A stretch of DNA of 64,000 nucleotides from the NCBI GenBank assembly GCA_964017185.1, contig OZ024880.1, positions 35,864,329 through 35,928,328 on the forward strand, read 5' to 3'. Below the pieces are notes generated by a model. The model was not told the DNA's origin, made no database searches, and saw only the letters and a program-made list of their open reading frames with translations. The position numbers were made by a program, and so were the translations under genes. Origin of the DNA: Rugalucina vietnamica (taxonomy: Eukaryota; Mollusca; Bivalvia; Lucinida; Lucinidae). Positions 25,501 through 37,500 of this stretch are shown piece after piece (position 1 is the first letter of the stretch; every line of letters begins with the position of its first letter).

Positions 25501-28500
25501 ATATGAAAGCCAAATTTGTTACCTTTAACATTTGTTTATTTCTTTATTTTTTAAAAGAGGATTAGGTAAGGAACATTCACATAAGTATGATTCTTTTTCG
25601 TGTTTGATAAAGTTAGATTATTTCATGTTTTATTGCATCCAAAATGTCTGTCATGCATTAATACAGGATCAATGACAAAATGGTTAAAATATGCCCTTAC
25701 CTTGTATGAGCAAACAAATTTATTCATTTTTCAGTCTATGACTGGCTATATCAATCATTAGCAGACCAAAGAAGAGTAAGTCTGACACAGAGACATAGTT
25801 TTAGTTCTGATACTTGTGGTGGTGATGCAACAGAGACACGTTTTATTTTTAGGGCCAATCAGTAGGTGGGGCGAAAATGGGAGAACCCCGAGAAAAACTA
25901 CCTGACACACCCGCAAGCAGAACTTGGCTTGTCTCACATGTGGCCAGAGCGTGGCTCAAACCCTCACCAGTCACAGCGGTGAGATGATAGAGTGATTAAG
26001 AAACAGCGCTCTTAACCGCTCGGCCACGGCGGCCGCCCACGTTTTATTCACTATCGCAGATGCAAAAACATCAGATTCCATTATTCTGCTTTCAACTGCT
26101 CAAAAATCTAATGAGCATCTTCATAAGCTAAATGTAATGAGCAACCCTAGACTGTTAGAACCAATAAAACAACAAAAAAGATCACATGTATCGGCATCAT
26201 ACATAATATCATTAGCCTTTCACTGAACATTTAACCCATCCATAAACATCTGTCTGGGAGGAGCAACCCGCTAACACAACTCAGATGAAGATCATCTGCT
26301 GGGAAATACACTGTGACTCCAGAATGTATTTTTAAGGAAGGATGGTTAGCAGATACATTTTCCAAATTTGAATATAGTAGAGGTGTCACCATACTTGAAA
26401 CAGCTGAAAAATTTAATAACTGTTCTATTCTTAGAAAAGTCAAAGGTTATGATTTGATTGCACGTGATCATCATCATTATCATCAAAGTGATACGCTGAT
26501 AAAACATTGCCTGTGATTAAGCTTATGTTCTTAAACAAATATGTGTCATTCTATGAGCAGATTTAATTAGTTGTAAGAATCTACCCCAGTAAATATCCTT
26601 TAGCTTCTGGAGGCATTCATTAGGATTTGAGCAGTCTTGAAAGAAGAATAATGGGATCAGATGATTTTACAACTTGAAATTGAATTACACATGTCTCTGT
26701 TACGCCACCACAACCAGTATTAGAATTACAACTACCACCCCTAAAGTCCAATTTACTTATTTTTGGCCTGTTAAGGGTTGATACAGCTAGTCATAGACTA
26801 GGTAAATACCGCAAATGTATGAGTTTGTTTGTTCATACAAGGTAAGTACTTATTTCAACTGTTTTGCTCCTTGACCTTATTGTAGTATTCCGGTTTTATA
26901 GCACTTTAGGTTAATTTATTAAACAGATACTTCCCATTGAATCATTAAACTAGATGTTTAACCATTAACTAATTTTTATCAATTCAAACATCCCACACTG
27001 ACTGTCACCTACCTTTTTTTTATAGAAAATAAACCCTATCTCCTCTTTCAGGCCAGTGAAATTATACAAAATATTCCCGATGCTTATAGTTAGAAAAGTC
27101 CAAAAAGTCCGCAACGCCTATATACCTTTCCCATTTATTTTGAACAAAGACAACCTCTGTTGATTGGACCATTAAATGTGTTCCAGGACATAGTGTACAC
27201 ACATCCAGTTGTTTTGGACAACGAGCAACCTTTTACTCTGTCTGGGGTGAAAGGTAACTTAGGGTTTGATGGTGCAAATTACATGGTATTGAAATAATTA
27301 CCTAACCTTGTGCAACTGCGGTTATTATGCAGATTGACTTGAGATTAATTGTCGGTTGGTAATCGATATACCTATGCGGATAAATCGAAACTTATACATG
27401 TAGCTGCACATTTTTCACATTAATAATGTAAATCGTCCTAATTATCAGAACATTTTGAATCAAGTTGCATCTTTGATCATTTTTCTGTGTGCAGTATTAA
27501 AAATTTTACACCTTGATGAAAGTAGTCATTTATTTAGCATGGTCAGCAAATTGTCAGACATATTGCAGATTATAGGCTTTTTTACACTTGTACAATAAAA
27601 TATAAAAGCTGTTACAAGACTGTTATGGCTGAATTAGCATGAAAATAATAGCTGAATCTATGTTAATGACTTAAACATCATGGATTTTGGTGAAACTAAG
27701 AAAAGCATTTTTGGGGAAAAGTAACAAAAATTGCAAAATATGCTTTTCAATGTGGCGGCCATCTTGTATATCATCATTTAAAGACCTAACTTTGATAAAT
27801 TTATATCAGAAATGGAGTCTAAACACTTATAATACATGCATGTTTTGTTCACAAAGTTAGCAGATAAGAAGTTTTAGCAGTTCTATGTTAATAAACATGC
27901 ATTTGCCATTTTTGCATGGTGGCCATCTCGGAAACCGTCCAAAATGGCGGGTCAGAACAGTGGTTGAATTAGCATGAAAATAATACTTGCATCTCTCTTC
28001 ATGACCCAAACTACTTAACTGTCAGTGAAAATGTAAAAAAAAGCTTTTCGGGGTGAAGAAGTAACAAAAATTAAAAAATACGCTTTGCAATGTGGCAGCC
28101 ATCTTGTATGCTATCATTAAAAGACATAATTTTGTTAAATTTACACCAGAAATGGTGTCTAGACACTCATACAAGTATGTTTTGCTCATAAAAGTAAGAA
28201 ATTTAGAAGTTTTAAGAGTTCTATTATATTAAACATGCACTTTGTCATTTTTGCCTGGCGGCCATCTTGAAAACCGTCCAAAATGGCGTCTCGGTACCAA
28301 GCTATCGAGTGTTAACATCTTGATTCTTAATCAGGGAGGTCCAATGAACAATATTATACCACTCCCAGAGGATCCTTGGGGGGTGCATGGTAAGCCCTCC
28401 TGGCCCACGGAGTATAGGGGCCTAATCACATCGATATCTTCAGGGTACTTTAAGGATGTTCGCTGCCAATGAAAAAGTATTCAAACTTTTTTTCTAACCA

Positions 28501-31500
28501 CTCTTTTTTGATTCCAAAATACAACACAAGACATTTGAAAACAAAATAAATATAGGGTAGTGTGCATTTTTTCAAGCTACAGGCCTCTGAATGAGACCTC
28601 TGAGCACCATGTTTTAAATTTGGTAAAATTAATTTAATTTATAATTCTTTGAAACATACCTGTCTTGAACAAAAATAAACCTAGAATGCTTTCAAAAGTC
28701 ATAATATTTACGTAGCGCAGACAATTTTGGACCAAAAGCATAGAAAAAATTGCAACTTGGAGTGGATGACAAAATTTTACGATTCCTTTTCTAACCCTAC
28801 CCCCATACTTGAAAAGTCGGAAAAAATCAATATTTTGAAATGTACCAAACCCATATTTGTTGATTCAAACTTTTTCTTGTATTTTCACACAACATAGAAC
28901 TTGGTAATATTGTTCGAATAAAAGAAAGAAATATATAGGGTAGTGAGCATATAAGAGAGAACCAACAACTTGAAAATCGCCATTTTCGGCCTTTTTTCGT
29001 CTGTTTTGTTTCTAAAAGCCCATTTCATAAAACCACCTAAAATTTTAAAACCAGCACACCAAAGACACAAAGAATGACTTAGAAGACCATGTACACATAC
29101 ACTGCTGCTAAAATAAATATCGAACTAGTGCAATTAATTCGAAGATGTGTAATATTCAAGTTTAATCTACCCTACCCCCTAAATTTTACTGACAACTAAA
29201 ATTTTCTGAAACGTTGCAGAAAATGGGGTGAAAAAATGAAGTTTCTTAGATTGACAATTTTCATGGCTCATTTGATGCATATTATCAATATGTATCCAAA
29301 TATAAAATATTAGGAAAATATCTGCAACAGTTTACGAGATATTCAAGAAAAGAAAAACCGGAAGTTCCGAAATGTCAAATGTTAGCAGCGAACATCCTTA
29401 AGTCCTTGGCTATCACTTTGAATAAATTATTTGCTAAGTTTTTTTGTGACATGAATATGTCATTATAGCCCCGCTTTGAAAAAGTGGGGCTATACTGGAT
29501 TCAGCCTGTCCTTCCGTTATTCCGTAAATCCGTGATTCCGTGATTCCGTCCTTCCGTGAACATTTCGTTTCCGTTCAATATCTTGAGAATGGCTTGACAG
29601 AATCTGACCAAATTTTGTATGCACATCAACATTGACAAGATCTAGCTTGGGATTGTTACCCGTCATTTTTCGCAAAATTTTGACAGAGTTATGGCCCTTG
29701 ATTGACGTCAGAATCTCGTTTCCGCTCAATATCTTGAGAACGAATTGGCAGAATCCGACCAAATTTTGTTTGCACATCATCATTGACAAGATCTAGCTTG
29801 GGATTGTTACCTGTCATTTTTCGCAAAATTTTTACGGAGTTACGGCCCTTGATTGACGTCAGAATTTTGTTTCCGCTCAATATCTTGAGAACGAATTGAC
29901 AGAATCCGACCAAATTTTGTATGCACATCAACATTGACAAGATCTAGCTTGGGATAGTTACCCATCATTTTTCGCAAAATTTTGACGGAGTTGCGGCCCT
30001 TGATTGACGTCAGAATTTCGTTTCCGCTCAATATCTTGAGAACGAATTCACAGAATCCGACCAAATTTTGTATGCACATCAACATTGACAAGATCTAGCT
30101 TGGGATTGTTACCCGTCATTTTTCGCAAAACTTTGACGGAGTTACGGCCCTTGATTGGCGTCAGAATTTTGTTTCCGCTCAATATCTTGAGAACGAATTC
30201 ACAGAATCCAACCAAATTTTGTATGCACATCAACATTGACAAGATCTAGCTTGGGATTGTTACCCGTCATTTTTCGCAAAATTTTGACGGAGTTATGGCC
30301 CTTGATTGACTTCAGAATTTCGTTTCCGCTCAATATCTTGAGAATGAATTGACAGAATCCGTCCAAATTTTGTATGCACATCATCATTGACAAGTTTAAC
30401 TTGGGATTGTTACCCGTCATTTTTTGCAAAATTTTGGCGGAGTTATGGCCCTTTATTGACGTCAGAATTTCGTTTCCGCTCAATATCTTGAGAACAAATT
30501 GACATAATCAGACCAAGGTTTGTATGCGCATCAATATTGATCTAGCTTGTGATAGTTACCTGTCATTGTTTTTTTCACCTGCAAAAAAGCTGAGAAGCGG
30601 GGCTATAGTCAGATTCTCTGACAATTCTAGTTTGCACTGTTTTTGTCCCGCAGGAGACAGACACATTTGAGTTGGAGCACCTTGAGTTCCGAACATTGGC
30701 ACAGTTTAGTTACCTAGAGCCAGGGTCTATGAAACATCTATACCTTTATCACCATATCTGGTTTGTATCAGGTTCTTGTATAATATGTTGTAAAGATGCT
30801 TGTGTATAATATTGTCAAAGAAGTACTGTTGAATAATAACTTGAAACATGAAAATCAGCCTAGAATATAAAAAAAAATGCATTGTTTTAGCAATAATTGT
30901 AAACAGACCAGCCTTGATCTATTATTGAGTGGGTCATTAATTCCTAGATCGAAACAAAACTTGCTCTGTTAAAAGAAGAAAAAAAAAAAAATTAGCCATT
31001 GATAACTTCTGAATGTGACAGTTTTGAATCTTTGCAAAAGACGCTAATAGCATCGTAAATAATAGGCCTTTAGATATGTAGCAGAACTGGATGGTTTTCT
31101 CATGATTTGGTTTTCATTTCCCCTTTCAGTGGCAGTAAGATGATGTATGGTTTATTTCTGCCCATGTCCAAGAAAGGGACGATATTTGTGGTGGACACAG
31201 TCCGTAGTGATCAGATGCCAAATCTTACAGCACTCTTCAATGCTGAGAGGAATGTCAAGTAAGGCTAAAATTCATGTCTTCAAGACTGTGTCAATGGTAT
31301 GGGGAGAGCAGTGGTGTGTGTGGTTTGTGAGTCGAATCCCTTATCAAGAGGTCGGGGGTTGGAACATCACTGTTGGAACTGTTTGATCAAGACACTTTAA
31401 GGCCCCCCTATAGTACTAGTAATCACAATTTGCATTTACATGTCGGTGAGTGTCCTTATTTGCGTCCCTGCATAAGAAATACAACAACATACATATGCGA

Positions 31501-34500
31501 AAACAAAGGCTCAGATCAGTGTCTTTGTTTTCGCTACTTGGATAGTACTTTCAAGCTTCCAGCCTGCATCCAAGGCTGTACAGGCCGGTTTGTGTCAGAC
31601 CCGGTCAGAAACCCAAATTATTGGTTTGAAATTGTTCTCATGTCACGGCTTATTTGTATAGTCTACACATTTCAGAGTGACCAAAGGTGCTGATGAGGAT
31701 ATGCTGCCCCCTAGTGGTCACCGACTGGAGTATAAGCTAGAGAAGGACGTCCACCAAGTATACAGGGGCATACAGAGAATGCTGTCAGCTTATAAAGACG
31801 AGAAACGTGGGCCCACCTATATTGCTGTGCAGTCACCACATGGTATGTACTTGTTGATATTTGATTTGAGCCGCCTGGTGAGAAAACTATATTTTTGCCT
31901 ATGCGAAAACAAAGGCGCAGATCAGCTTTGCAGTAACTGCAGGCTGCCCAGTGCTCCTATTTTTCCTATTTTTTCCTATATTTTCAGGGCTTCCTATTTT
32001 TTCCTATATTTTGATCCCAAATCCTATATTTTTCCATCAAATTCCTATATTTTTCAAAATACTGCAGATAATAATGAAATATCAAGGAAAAATCATGGAA
32101 TTTTGGTTTGAAATGCCAGTTTTGATGTCTTTGGCATTCATTTTTTTCCTCGCTCGCTTCGCTCGCTCGTAACTTGATAAGTAAAGTATTTTTTCTTCAT
32201 CAGAAAACAAGATAATCCCGTGAAGTAAGGTAACTTCTACAACTTGAGTAGGTTTTAAAATAATGGACACCTATACCAAAATTACACCAGTAAGATTTGC
32301 CTTCTTGCTGCTATATGTTAATATTTATGGTTTTCAATGCTATAAAAAAGCCATTTAAGGCCGATAATTTCCTATTTTTCTCCTATTTTTTGGACATAAA
32401 CTTCCTATTTTTTGAAGCCCAAAATATATATTTTGTACCAAACTGCACTGGGCAGCCTGTAACTGCTTCTGTGCTTGTGCAACTCAGTTTGTGTCGTACC
32501 TGGTCGGAAACCCAGAAGACCGGTATTCTCGAGTTGCGGCTCATTTAATGTATTGTATTTTGCCAGTATTTGTTCAGTTTGATTTCAGTTTTGCACCATT
32601 ACCAGTCTTGATATCTCAGTGGCTAGAACGTTCACTTCGGGAGCAGTAGGTTGTGGATTTGTGTCCTTGTCATGCTATAACAAAGGCATTAAAAATGTAC
32701 CTGTGGCTACCTTGCATGGAGGTCAGCATTATAAGGCAAGCATTGGCACATGCCTGTCATGTTGGTTACGATGGTTCATCCTTTTATATAAGCAAACCAC
32801 TTGAGCCGCCTCGTTGGAAAACCAACAATGTGGTTTCCGAACAGGTTCGACACAAACCGAGCTGTACAAGCTCAGAAGATGGTTAGAGGCTGGAAATTTT
32901 GGATTTAGAAAGTAAAGGAATTGTACTCTCCTTGTAGCGAAAACAAAGGCACTGATCAGTTGCAGTTACTGCGAAACTGATCTGCGCCTTTGCTTTCGCC
33001 TACGCAGATTGTTGGTTTTCCCATGCGACGGCTCACTTACGAAGGGCATTCAAAAAGTTCGCGGAAAAGTGCCATCATATTCTTATTTTGCAAACAAGCT
33101 GAATTAAACTGTTACAGTTATATAGACAAACATGATTTGTACTTATACAGCAAATTTTGCTGCTCTGGCATGAATACAATGTTAACAGTGGTTGCTATGG
33201 AAACCGTACATCACGATTACCGGCCCACTTTTGTTCATTTTTGCAAAAGGTCGATGTTTAATGATGACGTTGCATTTGAAAGTTTACCGTGCTTTTTTCA
33301 CCAAACTTTGTATGAGCAAAGTTCAATATGTTTGTGGTGAGCACATGGCGTCATATAAGTGTGTGACATCATTTGGACGTAATGCGGTCATATTGTTTAG
33401 TGGGTATGCCTAAAATGCGAAGGGAACAACGGTATTCGATAAATTGCGTGTTTGGAACTGACTATAAAAGACAGAAACACTGCTTAGAGCAGAAAGCGCA
33501 TATGGCAACAAGGAAATTAAGAAAACGCCAATCAACAAGTAGTATGCATGATTTCTACTCGACCAGAAAAGCGTCCATGTCGACTCGCGCAGCGTAACGT
33601 CAAATAGCGTCATACTGTCGAAAATGATCGTTGTGATAGAAAAGAGTAGAATTCGTGAAATACACAACATATTGAATTGTAGTTTCAGCACAATTCACCG
33701 CATTATACACAGAGAACTGACAAGTAGATGCCCGTATGCCAGGTAGATTCCAAAAATGCTTAAGAGCTAGCCAACAGCGACATGAATGCGTATAGCATGA
33801 CGTTGGGCCGGTTTTACTCTTGTTACCTTAGAAACGCACGTGATTTAATGCCTAATTTTCATCCGATTTTATTCAAATCTTGTGCATATGTTTACTATAT
33901 GTTAATTTACAACATGCACAGAGAACGTAAATTTTCCATTGCAATTACAAATTTGGCAGCACTTTTCCTCGAACTTTTTGAATCCCCCTCGTATTTGGGG
34001 AATTTTCTTAAACTGTTAAAACAAGATTCCCTTGCTTTTTCAGACTTCCAGCATCTGATATCCTCCATGCCAAACCTGGGAGATTTTCCTCTGGTGCCTA
34101 TACATATCTCAGACAGGTAGGGACAGTTTTGCAATCTTTGTAGCAAGAAAATTAGCTTGACATTATTATTAAGCTAAACATGTCCTTTTACTTTTGATAA
34201 AGGTTTTAGGGTCTTAAAGTCATTGATGGAATGAATTAGAAGAACTGTAAAATATTTTAATATCAGAGTACACTTCTTGTTAAATAAATATGCAAGAAGA
34301 TATCAATCACCCTTATTTATGAGCACTGTATTTTTGTCAAATATTTCATAGGATGCCAAAGTTCTCTGCAGCATAAGCCCATGTTCCATTATATAACACT
34401 TATCTCATATTTCAGTGAGACCTTATACAATGTGTTAGACTGGCAGAGGGTGGGCAGTAGAAGAATGCTACAACATTACATGAATGTTGAAGTTATTCTA

Positions 34501-37500
34501 CAGGTAAATGAGTATTCTTATAGTAAGTGTCTTGGTTAGGATGGCCCCTTTGACTGAATAGTTAGGGGCTTTGATTTCATTTACCACAATCATTTGATTA
34601 TTTCTTTACCACATCTGGGGCAGGTTAGAGCCTCACACTGGTGATGTGGAACAGGCCGAGTTCCTTGTGCGGACTCTGTCCCACCTACAAAATTGGCTAG
34701 TCTCATTAAGAGTGAAATAATCTTGAAAGGGACTAATCCGACTACAAACTGAATTTAATTTTTTTTTTTTTTTTGTGTGTGGTTTAACATCCCAGTCAGC
34801 AATTTTTCATTCATGTTGGGACAGAGCTTCCTGGGTATTAACGAGTACTGAAGGGAGTAAATGTGTTTTGCTCAAGGACTCAGGGTAAGTAGGGCATTAA
34901 TTAAACTAGGACTGGAAGAGTGTCCAGTGCTTGCCAAACTTTATTATGTTGGCATTGATAAATTCACCCTCAATTTTCAACAATCTCACTCCTTAAGGCC
35001 TTGAAAACATGAATGCATTATGGAAAATCATGTTTGCCCCTTGTTTTCCAGGCTATGACAGAGCAGTGTAGGTATCTACACATTCCTGTGGGCAACTTGC
35101 CGAAGGACATCACACTGACAGGCTGTGATATTTTCTTTGCCCGTCACCTCAACAAACACAATCATATCCTCTGGAGCTCTCCTACGGAACGACCAGATCT
35201 CGGAGGGAAGGAGGCTGACGATAACAGGCATGGTTCTTTAAGCTTGATAAAATGTATTTCTGCATCATTGCTGTAAACACTATTATATGCAACTAAAGAT
35301 GTTCAACCATTGTGAGACCATTGTGGAAAATGCCATTCTGCTATAGTTGCTATGGGAAAAAAAGTATTGAAAATTTATAAATACCCAGATCTGATGGCTT
35401 GTTACTGTAGGATTTATCTCAGAACCATGACACATGGAATTAATAAAACCCTTTGTGGAGTAATGGTTATGCTACTGGCCTTGAAAACCAGGTGCTGGGC
35501 TTCTCCAATCTTTTGGGGCAATACTCCAAAACGAGGTCCCGCTCCTTATGACCTTGTCTGATGTTTAGTCTTTAAAGAAGAAAGCAACAGCAGAAAGAAA
35601 TCATCACTGTATAGGCCAACAAAGCAGTGGGCGATCAAATTTAATCCCCAAGACTTGTGAATTAACTGGAAAGACATGGAAATTTGGAATTGTAACCCTC
35701 TCTAGATAGTTTTCATGATTTACGATTACATGCTCATATGATGCAATTGACAGTGCTAGATAAAATATTTGAGCAGCGTCATGAGAAAACCAACATTTGC
35801 ATACGCGGAAACAATGGCGCAGATCAGCTTCTTTCTTAATCCAAAATTGCTAGACTCTAGCTATCTTGGTGCTTGTACAGCTCGGTTTGTGTCAGACCTC
35901 ACCTGTTCGGAAACCACAATGTTGGTTTTCTTATGACGTGGCTTGTCCTATACTTCACAGACTGGGTATGGAGTCAGAAGAAACTACATCAACAGAAATC
36001 AACAACCCCGGTGCCTACTCTACCGTGTGTGTAGAACTGGATGTGGCTAGTCTTGCTGTTAATACTATCATTGAAGTAAGTCTCACTATTGGCAGTGATT
36101 CGTTTACTTCTTTCAGAAAAGGTCACATTGTTATAGGCCAGTACTTCTGCTTTCTAATGACTTCATAAGCAGTTTTCATGTTGCAAGTATATAGCTTCCT
36201 TTGGTTGAAGAAGACCCTTAGAAATTTAAGTCACAAATTGCTACTGTTTCTCTGCATGCTACCTTGTATGTTTATACCCCCCGCAAAACGAAGTTTTAGG
36301 GGGGTATACTGTTTTCAGCCTGTCCGTCATTCCGTGATTCCGTGATTCCGTGATTCCGTGACTCCGTGATTCCGTCATTCCGTCATTCCGTCAACATTTG
36401 GACATCTTTGCTGAATAACTTGAGTAGCTTTTGCCTGATTTGTTTCAAATTTTCACCACACTTGCACCATCAGACAATACATGTGTGGTATGAATTTAGG
36501 GGCCAAAGGGTCAGTATTGCAAGAGTTATGGGACTTTTTAAGTCTTCCTATAACATGTTTGCCATAGTACTGAAAGTACATACTTTGTGAAATCAACTCC
36601 TCTTACAGCTTTTAATGTTTCCTTTTAATATTTTGCTGATATGTTTCAGATATATTGCAGATGTGCATGAACAATTGTCATGCTGAAAAAATAATTTTTG
36701 ACAAATTTACAGCATTTTTAACTTAGCAAATTTTCTATAATTGCTTATATTCAATAATGGTTGGTAGTGCATACTTTGTGAAATCAACTCCTCCTAGGGC
36801 TTTCAGTGTTTCTTTTCAGTACTTTGCAGACATGTTACAGACATATTGAAGATGTGCATGAAGAATTATAATGCTGAAAAAATAATTTTTGACAAATTTA
36901 CAGCATTTTTTAACTTTGCCATTTTTCGACTATTGCTTACATACATACTTTGTGAAATCAACTCCTCCTAGGGCTTTCAGTATTTCTTTTCAGTACTTTG
37001 CAGACATGTTACAGACATATTGAAGATGTGCATGAAGAATTATAATGCTGAAAAAATAATTTTTGACAAATTTACAGCTTTTTTAACATTGGCATTTTTC
37101 GACTATTGCTTACATACATACTTTGTGAAATCAACTCCTCCTAGGGCTTTCAGTATTTCTTTTCAGTACTTTGCAGACATGTTACAGACATATTGAAGAT
37201 GTGCATAAAGAATTATAATGCTGAAAAAATAGTTTTTGACAAATTTACAGCAATTTTTAACTTAGCCATTTTTCGACTATTGCTTACATACAATAATGGT
37301 TGGAAGTGCATACTTTGTGAAATCAACTCCTCCTAGGGCTTTCATTGTTTCTTTTTAATTCTTTGCAGATTTGTTCCAGATATATTGAAGATGTGCATGA
37401 AGAATTTTTATGCTGAAAATTTTAGTTTTGACAAATTTACAGCTTTTTAAACTTGGCCAATTTTGACCATTTCTGCTTATATTCAATTATGGTTGATAGT

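Larger units (their letters stand above)
24623..28412. mobile_element. 3.8 kb element made of long inverted arms, TA-flanked
   Basis: Ends CTCCGTGGGCCAGGAGGGCT and its complement, flanked by TA on both sides. The arms (24623 to about 25780, and about 26765 to 28412) hold two tandem subunits each with CGCCATTTTGGACGG and AAGATGGCCGCCA. The right arm carries extra sequence near 26880-27570. The loop contains a SINE and an ORF fragment. TA duplication and long inverted ends suggest a DNA-transposon derivative; the family is not determined. Confidence 0.7.
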
